Below, in pieces: positions 1 through 6,500 of a DNA stretch of 6,875 bases (its first letter is position 1; each line of letters begins with the position of its first letter). This DNA comes from an uncultured Bacteroidales bacterium (GTDB lineage: Bacteria > Bacteroidota > Bacteroidia > Bacteroidales > UBA932). The notes under the pieces are model-generated. The model worked only from the letters and a program-made list of their open reading frames with translations. It was not told the DNA's origin and made no database searches. Location of the stretch: contig CAMJHW010000072.1 in assembly GCA_946405645.1 (NCBI GenBank), positions 1 to 6,875 of the forward strand, in the 5' to 3' direction. The translations under genes were made by a program, and so were the position numbers.

Positions 1-1344
1 GGGTTCGCTCCGCTGTGTACTGCCGGACCGGCGGCTGCCGGATGAGGAGCCGCTCTTGCGCGGGTGCCGGAAGGCGTCGAGGTTGAAAAGGACCGTAGCT
101 TTGACCTGTGAGCCGATGAAAGGCCCGATCTGGTCCTCGGTGCCGCGCCCTGCGGGCGTGATGAAATGTCCGATGGCGGAGAACCTGGCACCGATGAACT
201 CGGACTTCAGCGGCTGCCAGTAGAGCTCAAGACGGTCATACCATGCGGGGACGCTCCTTCTTGTGAAGTAGAAATCCTCTCCCTTATAAACCGTGCCCGC
301 ATATGTGGCGGCCGAAGAATCGGAATAAACGCTGCTCATGTAAGTGTTGAGGTTGGCGCCGAAATAGTAGGTATTCTCGAGCCCGAAGCCCCAGTGGCGG
401 ACATTGAAGATGACTTCGGCACCCATGGGGAAGTGCGGGGACTCGCCGACTTCCTCTCCGGATTCGTCATAGGCCGGCATTTTGTAGTCCAGCTGATATG
501 TGGCGATGGGGCCGGCTTTGACCGAAAGCTCCTGCATGCCGAGCTTGGAGCCGAAATCGACCTTGGCATAGGGATTGACCAGCGCAAAATCGACGTCGGC
601 GCTGGCCAGGAGCGAACCGTTGGAGTGGGTATATGCGGCGGACCATCCCAACGAAGCCCAATCGACGGGATTGTAAACTCCGGAAGTAAACACCATCTCG
701 CAGCCCACCCTGTCGACTCCGCGTACTCCCGCGATGTCCGCGGTGACCTCCGCCTTGAAACGGGGAGCGGAGTATTTGAACGTCACGCCTTCAAGGTTCG
801 GATCGTAATAGCGGATGTCGTCGGCGAAAATGGCCCTGGTGTAATCCCCGTCAAGGATAGTCCTGGGAAGTATGCCGGCGTAGAAGTCCAGGATCCCGTC
901 GCCTATGGATTTCTTGTAGTTGTAGTAGAAGAATATGTCCTTCATCAGGTCGAAGTTGCTCAGCTTGGACTGATGTTCCGCTTCGGAGTAAACTTCCACG
1001 GCCGTGGGGTTGGCGCCGAGATTCTTTGTGAGGTCGATACCGAGCGCCAGCCTGTGTGTCGTCCGCGCATCCTGGTCGAAACGCAGCACGGCGGAAGGCG
1101 AGAACCGGGCGACGTTGAAGGTTTCCGTCGCCATGAACAACTCTTCGCTGGCGCCGAACGACCTGAGGTCGAAGAAGTACTGGAAGTCGATGTCATATTC
1201 GACCTTTACGGCATTCTCCTGAACGCGGCGGTCCTGCTGCTGCCTGCCGAGGAGCCCCGGGAGGTCCAGAAGTGACTGGGCTGAAGTCACCGATGCGGCA
1301 ACGAGGAGCGCCGTCACGGAAAGAAAAATGGGCTTTTTGTTCAT
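1..1344 (-). CDS. Putative outer-membrane beta-barrel protein of unknown function (3' end beyond window)
   Basis: Reading from the ATG at 1344-1342, the frame stays open for 448 codons to the window edge, so the C-terminus is missing. Residues 1-22 look like a signal peptide: Lys-Lys after Met-Asn, a hydrophobic core, and T-S-A before Gln23. The rest is rich in aromatic residues and alternating polar/hydrophobic stretches typical of barrel strands, for example around 50-60, 137-143, 178-200, 320-330 and 367-380. The segment at about 153-187 (FYAG, then DYTRAIF, then NLEG) resembles, from memory, a conserved Bacteroidales barrel family without an assigned role. After a last strand-like stretch (about 409-422) comes a Ser/Gly/Arg-rich tail, so little is probably missing. 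The product is expected in the outer membrane; substrate and partners are unknown. Divergent from the GSCFA gene across 99 bp; no exact TAnnTTTG box was seen for this direction. Confidence 0.8.
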   Translation of the reverse strand, partial: MNKKPIFLSVTALLVAASVTSAQSLLDLPGLLGRQQQDRRVQENAVKVEYDIDFQYFFDLRSFGASEELFMATETFNVARFSPSAVLRFDQDARTTHRLALGIDLTKNLGANPTAVEVYSEAEHQSKLSNFDLMKDIFFYYNYKKSIGDGILDFYAGILPRTILDGDYTRAIFADDIRYYDPNLEGVTFKYSAPRFKAEVTADIAGVRGVDRVGCEMVFTSGVYNPVDWASLGWSAAYTHSNGSLLASADVDFALVNPYAKVDFGSKLGMQELSVKAGPIATYQLDYKMPAYDESGEEVGESPHFPMGAEVIFNVRHWGFGLENTYYFGANLNTYMSSVYSDSSAATYAGTVYKGEDFYFTRRSVPAWYDRLELYWQPLKSEFIGARFSAIGHFITPAGRGTEDQIGPFIGSQVKATVLFNLDAFRHPRKSGSSSGSRRSGSTQRSEP

Positions 1345-1415
1345 AATGCCGATGATTCTTATGAAGTTATATATTCAAGATGCTTAATTGCGTGCGTGCG
1401 TTGCATCTTTTTCCG

Positions 1416-1423
1416 TATTTTTG
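1416..1423 (+). promoter_or_regulatory. Putative Bacteroidota -7 promoter box for the GSCFA gene
   Basis: TATTTTTG is an exact match to the TAnnTTTG -7 element used by the Bacteroidota housekeeping sigma factor. It ends 20 bases before the ATG at 1444, which implies a leader of roughly 15 nt. No convincing -33 TTG element lies at the usual 19-21 bp spacing, so the call rests on the -7 box and its position. It lies downstream of the possible GTG start at 1396 and so argues against that start. Confidence 0.45.
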
Positions 1424-1443
1424 CAAAAACGACTGATCATATA

Positions 1444-2304
1444 ATGCTGAAACTCCAGACAATGGTCGAATGCGGGACAAGTCCCGTAAAGATGACATTC
1501 TCCGAAGGAATAGTGCTGCTTGGCAGCTGTTTCGCCGACAATGTCGGCGCCCGTATGGCCGAAGCCGGCTTTGACGTCTGCGTCAATCCTTTCGGCACGC
1601 TGTACAATCCGGTCTCGATCTCCGACGCGGCAGGCCGGCTGGAGAGCGGAGTCCCGTTCGGACCCGGGGACTGCGTGGAGATGGGGGCGGGAGCAGGCCT
1701 TGTCTGCTCGTTCCATCACCATACTTCCTTCGCCCGCCGAACCTCCGGGGAGTTTCTCGAAGCCGCGAATGCCTCACTTGCGGAGGCAAGTGCCAGGTGG
1801 CGCCGTGCCGGCCTTGTCATCCTGACACTCGGCACCGCATGGTGCTTCCGGCATATCGGGAGCGGGCAGGTGGTCGCCAACTGCCTCAAGCGGCCAGACC
1901 GCGAGTTTTCCCGTGAAAGGCTCTCCGTCGAGGAGATCGTTTCGATTCTCAAAGAACTCGTATCCCGCTTCCCGGAGAAGCGTTTCATTCTGACTGTCAG
2001 TCCAATCCGCCATATGGCGGACGGCGCTCACGGCAACCAGGCCAGCAAGTCCACCCTGCTGCTCGCTGCGGATTCCGTAGCCGACGGGAAGCGCATAGTC
2101 TATTTCCCCGCCTACGAAATCCAGATGGACGAACTGCGCGACTACCGTTTCTATGCCGAGGACATGGTCCATCCCAGCCCCCAGGCCGTCGATTACATCT
2201 GGGAGAGATTCTGCGACTTCGCGCTGCCGGACGGCGAGAGGCAGACCCTCCTGGACAATGTCAAGGCCTTCCGCCGCATGCAGCACAGGCCTTTGGCAAG
2301 GTAG
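1444..2304 (+). CDS. GSCFA-domain protein (SGNH-hydrolase-like)
   Basis: This 286-residue protein carries the family's name-giving motif, GSCFA, at residues 27-31, followed by NPFGT at 48-52. Other recognisable blocks are VSPIRH (185-190), FPAYE (221-225) and DMVHPS (240-245). By analogy with SGNH hydrolases, Ser28 and Asp240/His243 are the likely catalytic residues; this is inferred from motif order. The family is common in Bacteroidota and is thought to contain esterase- or acetyltransferase-like enzymes, but its substrate is not established. There is no signal peptide or membrane segment, so it is probably cytoplasmic. I chose ATG 1444 over the in-frame GTG at 1396 because the motif then starts near residue 27, as in relatives I recall, and because a promoter-like box lies between the two starts. 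Its stop is 11 bp from the convergent rny stop. Confidence 0.88.
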   Translation: MLKLQTMVECGTSPVKMTFSEGIVLLGSCFADNVGARMAEAGFDVCVNPFGTLYNPVSISDAAGRLESGVPFGPGDCVEMGAGAGLVCSFHHHTSFARRTSGEFLEAANASLAEASARWRRAGLVILTLGTAWCFRHIGSGQVVANCLKRPDREFSRERLSVEEIVSILKELVSRFPEKRFILTVSPIRHMADGAHGNQASKSTLLLAADSVADGKRIVYFPAYEIQMDELRDYRFYAEDMVHPSPQAVDYIWERFCDFALPDGERQTLLDNVKAFRRMQHRPLAR

Positions 2305-2315
2305 GGGAGAGTCCC

Positions 2316-3875
2316 TTATTTCGCGTAAGCGACGGACCTGGTCTCACGGATGACGGTGATCTTCACCTGTCCGGGATAGGTCATCTCTTCCTGGATCTTC
2401 TGGGCGATGTCGGTGGAGAGGCGTGCAGCCTGCTCGTCGCTGACTTCTTCGGCTCCGACGATGACGCGGAGCTCCCTGCCGGCCTGGATGGCGTACGACT
2501 TGGTGACTCCCGGGTAGGACGCAGCCAGGTCTTCCATACCCTTCAGACGCTTGATGTACGACTCGATAACTTCGCGGCGGGCTCCCGGACGGGCGCCTGA
2601 GATGGCGTCGCCGACGAGCACGAGCGGAGCGATGATGGAGGTCATCTCGGTCTCCTCGTGGTGGGCTCCGATGGCATTGCAGATCTCGGGCTTTTCCTTG
2701 TACTGCTCTGCTATCTTCATACCGAGGAGTGCGTGAGGCAGTTCAGGATCCTGCTCGGAGACCTTTCCGATATCATGCAGGAGTCCGGCGCGCTTGGCGA
2801 GCTTGGGGTTAAGACCGAGCTCCGAAGCCATGATGGCGCAGATGTTGGCGACTTCGCGCGAGTGCTGGAGGAGGTTCTGTCCGTATGAGGAACGGTATTT
2901 CATTCGGCCGATGAGGCGTACGAGCTCCATGCTCATGCCGTGGATGCCGAGGTCGATGCAAGTACGTTTGCCGGTCTCGAGGATCTCGTCCTCGAGCTGC
3001 TTCTGGACCTTGGCGACCACTTCCTCGATGCGCGCGGGATGGATGCGGCCGTCGATGACGAGCTGATGGAGGGCCAGACGTGCGACCTCCCTGCGGACAG
3101 GGTCGAAAGCGGACAGGAGGATGGCGTCGGGTGTGTCGTCCACGACGATCTCCACTCCCGTGGCGGCCTCGAGTGCGCGGATGTTGCGGCCCTCGCGGCC
3201 GATGATGCGTCCCTTGATCTCGTCGTTCTCGATGGGGAAGGTGGTGACGGCGTTCTCGATGGCCGTTTCGGTGGCGGTACGCTGTATGGTATTGATGACG
3301 ATGCGCTTGGCTTCCTTGGCGGCGTTCAGGCGCGCCTCGTCCATCGTGTCGTTGATGTAAGCCTGGGCCTCGGTGCGGGCCTCCGCCTTCATGTTCTCCA
3401 TGAGGACGTTCTTGGCTTCGGCGGCGCTCATGCCGGCGATGGCCTCGAGCTGGCGGTTGACCTGGGAGATGAGCTTGTCATACTCTTCGCCTTTCTTCTC
3501 GACGTTTTCGGTGCGGGCCTGGAGGCTCTGCTTGAGGGAATCGTTCTCCTTGATCTTGCGGGCGAGGTCCTCGTTCTTCTGGTTCAAGGAGTTCTCCTTC
3601 TGCTTCAGGCGGTTCTCGGCGTCCCTGAGCTGGTTGTTCTTCTCGCTGACGTACTGGTCATGCTCGCTCTTCAGCTGGAGGAAACGCTCCTTGGCCTGGT
3701 AGATCTTGTCTTTCTTGATGTTCTCGGCGTCGTTCTTGATCTTTTCTGCCTCGAGACGCGCCTGCTCGAGGATTTCCTCACGCTTGCCCTTGAGGGCCTG
3801 ACGGCGGATGAATATGGAGACGGCCAGGGCGATTGCGGCGCCCAGTATTGCGGCCAATATGCAGTAAACCAACAT
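2316..3875 (-). CDS. rny: Ribonuclease Y
   Basis: This 519-residue protein is a full-length RNase Y, the membrane-anchored endoribonuclease that starts mRNA decay and processes some RNAs. The domain order is the canonical one. Residues 2-23 form an N-terminal membrane helix. A long Lys/Glu/Gln-rich coiled coil covers about 28-200. A KH RNA-binding domain has its GREG loop at 226-229. An HD phosphohydrolase domain spans about 330-430, with His338, His367-Asp368, His405-His406 and Asp423 as likely metal ligands. The tail (about 460-519) is the usual conserved RNase Y C-terminus. The start is firm, since an in-frame TAA lies only a few codons upstream and the stretch before the ATG is AT-rich without a Shine-Dalgarno sequence. 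It lies downstream of the 6S RNA and a hairpin on the same strand, and may have its own promoter. It converges with the GSCFA gene with no visible terminator. Confidence 0.97.
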   Translation of the reverse strand: MLVYCILAAILGAAIALAVSIFIRRQALKGKREEILEQARLEAEKIKNDAENIKKDKIYQAKERFLQLKSEHDQYVSEKNNQLRDAENRLKQKENSLNQKNEDLARKIKENDSLKQSLQARTENVEKKGEEYDKLISQVNRQLEAIAGMSAAEAKNVLMENMKAEARTEAQAYINDTMDEARLNAAKEAKRIVINTIQRTATETAIENAVTTFPIENDEIKGRIIGREGRNIRALEAATGVEIVVDDTPDAILLSAFDPVRREVARLALHQLVIDGRIHPARIEEVVAKVQKQLEDEILETGKRTCIDLGIHGMSMELVRLIGRMKYRSSYGQNLLQHSREVANICAIMASELGLNPKLAKRAGLLHDIGKVSEQDPELPHALLGMKIAEQYKEKPEICNAIGAHHEETEMTSIIAPLVLVGDAISGARPGARREVIESYIKRLKGMEDLAASYPGVTKSYAIQAGRELRVIVGAEEVSDEQAARLSTDIAQKIQEEMTYPGQVKITVIRETRSVAYAK

Positions 3876-3920
3876 ATATATGTGAATTTATATGGTTAAT
3901 AAAATGTCTTTCCGTTCCGG

Positions 3921-3928
3921 CAAATACA
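3921..3928 (-). promoter_or_regulatory. Weak candidate -7 box upstream of rny
   Basis: The minus strand reads TGTATTTG here, 7 of 8 matches to TAnnTTTG. It sits just downstream of the 3931-3963 hairpin and about 45 bases before the rny ATG. I found no good -33 partner. It is the best candidate in the rny leader, but a chance match is quite possible. Confidence 0.2.
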
Positions 3929-3930
3929 TG

Positions 3931-3963
3931 AGCCGGCGCATGTGTTGGAAGCATGCGCCGGCT
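3931..3963. repeat. Perfect 12-bp inverted repeat between the 6S RNA and rny
   Basis: AGCCGGCGCATG (3931-3942) and CATGCGCCGGCT (3952-3963) are perfect reverse complements separated by a 9-base loop. The GC-rich stem should be very stable in RNA of either strand. Neither side has a run of T, so it is not a textbook intrinsic terminator. On the minus strand it falls 12 bases after the T-tract that ends the 6S RNA and about 55 bases before the rny start. It could back up termination, stabilise an RNA end, or form a hairpin in the rny leader. A protein-binding palindrome is less likely given the loop size. Confidence 0.75.
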
Positions 3964-3975
3964 GTGCGTGTATTG

Positions 3976-4156
3976 AAAAAAAGCCGTTAGTCAGGTGTCA
4001 GAAAATCTTAATGATAAGATTTGAGCTCCGAACAAGTTCCGGCGTCCATCGTCCCGCTCGCGCGGAATCCCCGTAGGTCACCTTGGCCTGCCATCCCCCA
4101 TTCGAGTTACCCGGTTCCGAGGAACTTGTTGTTTTCAGCACGGGGGACTAACGGCT
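3976..4156 (-). ncRNA. ssrS: 6S RNA (RNA polymerase-binding regulator)
   Basis: The minus strand can fold into the 6S RNA architecture over about 181 nt. A perfect 11-bp closing helix pairs 4156-4146 with 3992-3982. A perfect 10-bp helix pairs 4130-4121 with 4040-4031. Between them lies an asymmetric bubble: 15 nt on the 5' side, and on the 3' side 38 nt holding a small 6-bp hairpin (4020-4005, UCAU loop). The apical part contains a 6-bp hairpin closed by a GCGA tetraloop (4067-4052). The RNA ends in seven U (3982-3976), fitting intrinsic termination. In known 6S RNAs such a bubble mimics an open promoter and holds housekeeping RNA polymerase. Position right after zapA matches the E. coli zapA-ssrS order. 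I saw no exact TAnnTTTG box just upstream, so it may be processed from zapA mRNA. It probably corresponds to the Bacteroidota 6S family (6S-Flavo); ends are approximate. Confidence 0.8.
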
Positions 4157-4445
4157 ACTTTTTATCAATGCTGTCGAGATAGGCACTAGTCTGGCTGAGG
4201 AGCGTGCGGGCCTCCTCGCTGAGCGAGGCAAGCCGTTTCTGCGACGACATACGGTTGACCGTTTCGTTGAGCGCGACGAAGGATAGCTTGTCCACAAGTG
4301 TCTTGTCCGGGAACCTCGCATCGTAGGCGGCGAGCTTCTGGTTGATGGATTCGGCAGCGAGTCTCATGAGCTGCTCCATCTCCGGGGAAGTCGCCTTCAG
4401 GGGATAGTCCTTACCGGCTATCTTGAGAGTAATGCTTTGTTCCAT
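4155..4445 (-). CDS. zapA: Cell division protein ZapA
   Basis: From the ATG at 4445 this encodes 96 residues, close to the usual ZapA size of about 100. ZapA binds and cross-links FtsZ filaments at the division ring in the cytoplasm. The N-terminal part (ITLKIAGKDYPLKAT, residues 5-19) is the typical beta-strand opening of ZapA. It is followed by the helical stretch with EMEQLMRLAAESIN (22-35) and a long C-terminal helix suited to coiled-coil dimerisation, including FVALNETVNR (60-69). A TTG 12 bases further upstream would add four residues and overlap the preceding gene; I prefer the ATG, which follows that gene's TGA after one base, suggesting coupled translation. The TAG stop (4157-4155) overlaps the 5' end of the 6S RNA by two bases. 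Confidence 0.9.
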   Translation of the reverse strand: MEQSITLKIAGKDYPLKATSPEMEQLMRLAAESINQKLAAYDARFPDKTLVDKLSFVALNETVNRMSSQKRLASLSEEARTLLSQTSAYLDSIDKK

Positions 4446-4446
4446 A

Positions 4447-4719
4447 TCACTTTTCAAGCAAGGAGATGCATTTATTGATCTCCTTTATGAGTTTATCTAT
4501 CCGTTCCTTCGCACTGTCGGAACTGCCTGTCGGTGTCAGAAACGCCTCAGCGAGCTTGAGATTCTCTATCTGTCTCTCCAACTCGGTTATTTGCTTCCTG
4601 CAGGTATCATTGGAGGCTTCGCTCGCTGCGAGTTTGGCGCGGAGGTCGGTATTGGCTTCGCGCTCGCTCTCGTAAAGTGCTATGACCCGTTCGAAATTCT
4701 TTTGTATATCTTCAAGCAT
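4447..4719 (-). CDS. Small coiled-coil protein, conserved upstream neighbour of ZapA
   Basis: This 90-residue protein is almost entirely helical and charged. Heptad-like Leu/Ile spacing runs over about residues 5-57, broken by a short loop with TPTGSSDS (62-69). A second helix, KERIDKLIKEINKCISLLEK, covers 71-90. There is no signal peptide or membrane segment, so it should be cytoplasmic. Proteins of this kind with the same C-terminal pattern are, from memory, common next to zapA in Bacteroidota and are usually annotated as hypothetical. Position and coiled coil suggest a division-ring partner of ZapA, comparable in style to E. coli ZapB, though I see no clear homology to ZapB. Its TGA is one base from the zapA ATG, so the two genes are surely one operon. 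An exact -7 box lies 25 bases upstream. Confidence 0.85.
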   Translation of the reverse strand: MLEDIQKNFERVIALYESEREANTDLRAKLAASEASNDTCRKQITELERQIENLKLAEAFLTPTGSSDSAKERIDKLIKEINKCISLLEK

Positions 4720-4744
4720 TTCTATCCAATTTACCCATACCTTG

Positions 4745-4752
4745 CAAATTTA
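4745..4752 (-). promoter_or_regulatory. Putative promoter of the coiled-coil/zapA operon
   Basis: The minus strand reads TAAATTTG, an exact TAnnTTTG -7 box, 25 bases before the ATG at 4719. A TTC that could stand in for the -33 TTG lies 19 bases upstream, within the normal spacing. This is the best-supported promoter in the window and would drive the coiled-coil gene, zapA and possibly the 6S RNA. Confidence 0.55.
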
Positions 4753-4808
4753 GTAAAAATGTATAAAAAATGAACCGCTTCAGAGGACATTTTTTGGCCG
4801 AATCACCC

Positions 4809-4816
4809 TATATTTG
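4809..4816 (+). promoter_or_regulatory. Putative -7 promoter box immediately before nadE
   Basis: TATATTTG matches TAnnTTTG exactly and ends only 7 bases before the ATG at 4824. If used, transcription would begin within a few bases of the start codon, giving a leaderless or nearly leaderless mRNA. No good -33 element lies at 19-21 bp; TTTG at 4793-4796 is too close. It also bears on the choice of nadE start. Confidence 0.4.
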
Positions 4817-4823
4817 TGTCATT

Positions 4824-6500
4824 ATGCGCAAGAATCCCGTTTTGAAAGTCACCGCCGTCACTCCCAGGGTCTGGCTGGCGGATCCCGTCAAGAATTCCGA
4901 AGAGATCATCCGCCGCGTCCGTGAAGCCGCGGCATCCGGATCGGACATCGTAGTTTTACCTGAAATGTGCCTCACCGGAGCCACCTGCGGAGACCTTTTC
5001 CGCCAGGAACTCCTGCTCGAAGCCGCACGCCGTGCGGCGCTCGAGGTGGCGAAGGCCACGGCCGGGCTCGACATCACCATAGTCCTCGGCCTGCCGGTAG
5101 GGTCCGACGGAGGATATTCCTCCGGCGCTGCGGTCCTCAAGGGAGGGAAGTTCCTCGAGGAGGACCCCCGTTTCCTGGTCGTTACCGGAGAGACGATCCC
5201 CGGCGGCCTTCCTGAAGGGACGCAGCTGGTGCTGCATCTTGCTGCCAGCCCGGAACTGGTGACGCGGCATGCGGCGCGCAAGCGCAGCCTGGCCGCGCTC
5301 ACATACCGGACCGGCGCATCTTACGTCTATTGCGCCGCCGGGTATGGCGAGTCAACGGGCGACGCCGTCTATGCCGGTCCGTCCCTGATCTATCAGAAAG
5401 GCCGGCTTCTCGCGGAGAACGCGCGTTTCAGCAGGGAGACGGGAATCATCTGCGCGGAGCTCGACCCCGACGCTCCCGCAGAGGAGCCTGAGGCGGCTCC
5501 CGCCGCTCCTGCGCTCCGCGCCAATCCTTTCGTCCCGGACGATACTGCTGAACTCGCGTCCAGATGCGACGACATCTTGTCGATACAGTCCCTCGGCCTG
5601 ATGACACGCCTGGAGCATGTCGGCTGCAAGACCGCTGTCCTGGGCATCTCCGGCGGCCTCGACTCCACCCTTGCCCTGCTGGTGACGGTCAAGGCCTTCG
5701 ACAGCCTCGGCCGCGACAGGAAGGACATCATAGCGGTGACGATGCCCGGCTTCGGCACGTCCGACCGTACGCACGGCAACGCCTCCGGGCTGATGGCCGC
5801 CCTCGGCGTCACCGCCCGCGAGATCCCCATCGGCCCCGCCGTGTCGCAACATTTCTCCGACATCGGCCATGATCCCGCGGACCACAACGTCACTTTCGAA
5901 AACGCCCAGGCCAGGGAGCGCACCCAGATACTGATGGATATCGCCAACGATACAAACGGCCTGGTGGTCGGTACGGGAGACCTCTCCGAGATCGCGCTTG
6001 GCTGGTGCACCTACAACGGCGACCATATGGCCATGTACAGCGTCAACGCCGATGTTCCCAAGACCTTGATGCAGGCAATGGTGCGCTGGGCGGCCGAGAA
6101 CCGCTTCCCGGAGGCGCGCGGCATACTGCTCGACATAGTGGACACGCCAATCAGCCCCGAGCTTACTCCCGTCGACGAGAACGGCCGCATCAAGCAGAAG
6201 ACGGAGGATATAGTCGGTCCTTACGAGCTTCACGACTTCTTCCTGTATCACCTTGTCCGCCACGCCCGCCGGCCGCGCGAGATCCGCGCCCTGGCCGTCG
6301 AGGCATTTGCGGGCAGATACGACGAAGCCACCGTCGACCGGTGGCTCCGGAAATTCCTGTGGCGCTTCTTCTCGCAGCAGTTCAAGCGTTCCTGTTCGCC
6401 CGAGGGCCCGCGTGTTGGCTCGGTCTGCCTGTCGCCCCGCGGCGCCTGGGCAGCCCCCTCCGACGTCTCCGCCGCCCTCTGGGTCTCCGACCTGGATTGA
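4824..6500 (+). CDS. nadE: NAD+ synthetase with a truncated glutaminase domain
   Basis: NAD+ synthetase amidates nicotinic acid adenine dinucleotide to NAD+ with ATP, the last step of NAD synthesis. This copy has 558 residues, clearly shorter than the usual 640-680 of the glutamine-dependent two-domain form. The C-terminal synthetase domain is intact: SGGLDS pyrophosphatase loop (276-281), MPGFGTSDRT (307-316), GTGDLSE (383-389), SPEL (444-447), and the conserved end with FFSQQFKRSC (515-524). The N-terminal nitrilase-type domain keeps its first catalytic residue, Glu47 in LPEM. The segment between AAVLKGG (102-108) and LHLAAS (137-142) is only about 30 residues. The family's catalytic Lys block (KTxLPNY) and Cys block (EICEDLW) belong there and are absent. 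Cys170 lies in a different conserved block. Ammonia is the predicted nitrogen source. An in-frame ATG at 4770 would add 18 residues unlike the family's N-terminus; I prefer 4824. Confidence 0.93.
   Translation: MRKNPVLKVTAVTPRVWLADPVKNSEEIIRRVREAAASGSDIVVLPEMCLTGATCGDLFRQELLLEAARRAALEVAKATAGLDITIVLGLPVGSDGGYSSGAAVLKGGKFLEEDPRFLVVTGETIPGGLPEGTQLVLHLAASPELVTRHAARKRSLAALTYRTGASYVYCAAGYGESTGDAVYAGPSLIYQKGRLLAENARFSRETGIICAELDPDAPAEEPEAAPAAPALRANPFVPDDTAELASRCDDILSIQSLGLMTRLEHVGCKTAVLGISGGLDSTLALLVTVKAFDSLGRDRKDIIAVTMPGFGTSDRTHGNASGLMAALGVTAREIPIGPAVSQHFSDIGHDPADHNVTFENAQARERTQILMDIANDTNGLVVGTGDLSEIALGWCTYNGDHMAMYSVNADVPKTLMQAMVRWAAENRFPEARGILLDIVDTPISPELTPVDENGRIKQKTEDIVGPYELHDFFLYHLVRHARRPREIRALAVEAFAGRYDEATVDRWLRKFLWRFFSQQFKRSCSPEGPRVGSVCLSPRGAWAAPSDVSAALWVSDLD

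Noticed and set aside
166..1275. Open frame of 369 codons on the plus strand opposite the barrel gene
   Set aside because: The minus strand gives a signal peptide and barrel-like protein open for 448 codons; the plus frame has no family features and is a product of high GC.
1396..1443. GTG-initiated N-terminal extension of the GSCFA protein by 16 residues
   Set aside because: The extension is unlike the family's N-terminus as I recall it, and a -7 box lies inside it, so the start is better placed at 1444.
1775..1792. 7-bp perfect stem with a 4-base loop within the GSCFA gene
   Set aside because: Internal to a coding region, no T-run after it and no neighbouring signal; explained by Ala/Ser codons.
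2940..3899. Long open frame of 319 codons on the plus strand opposite the start of rny
   Set aside because: It mirrors the Lys/Glu-rich coiled-coil coding of RNase Y and yields a low-complexity Leu/Val/Asp/Gly protein with no recognisable motif. The rny frame is a complete, certain gene.
4446..4457. TTG start for zapA giving a 100-residue product
   Set aside because: The ATG at 4445 sits one base after the preceding stop and starts directly before the ZapA strand; TTG starts are uncommon.
5022..5038. Palindrome with 8-bp arms and a one-base centre within nadE
   Set aside because: It encodes an Ala/Arg-rich helix in the middle of the gene, where GC-rich codons make such palindromes by chance; no room for a hairpin loop.
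5352..6263. Open frame of 303 codons on the minus strand opposite nadE
   Set aside because: The plus strand encodes the unmistakable synthetase domain here; the opposite frame is a codon-bias shadow rich in Gly, Ala, Val and Arg.
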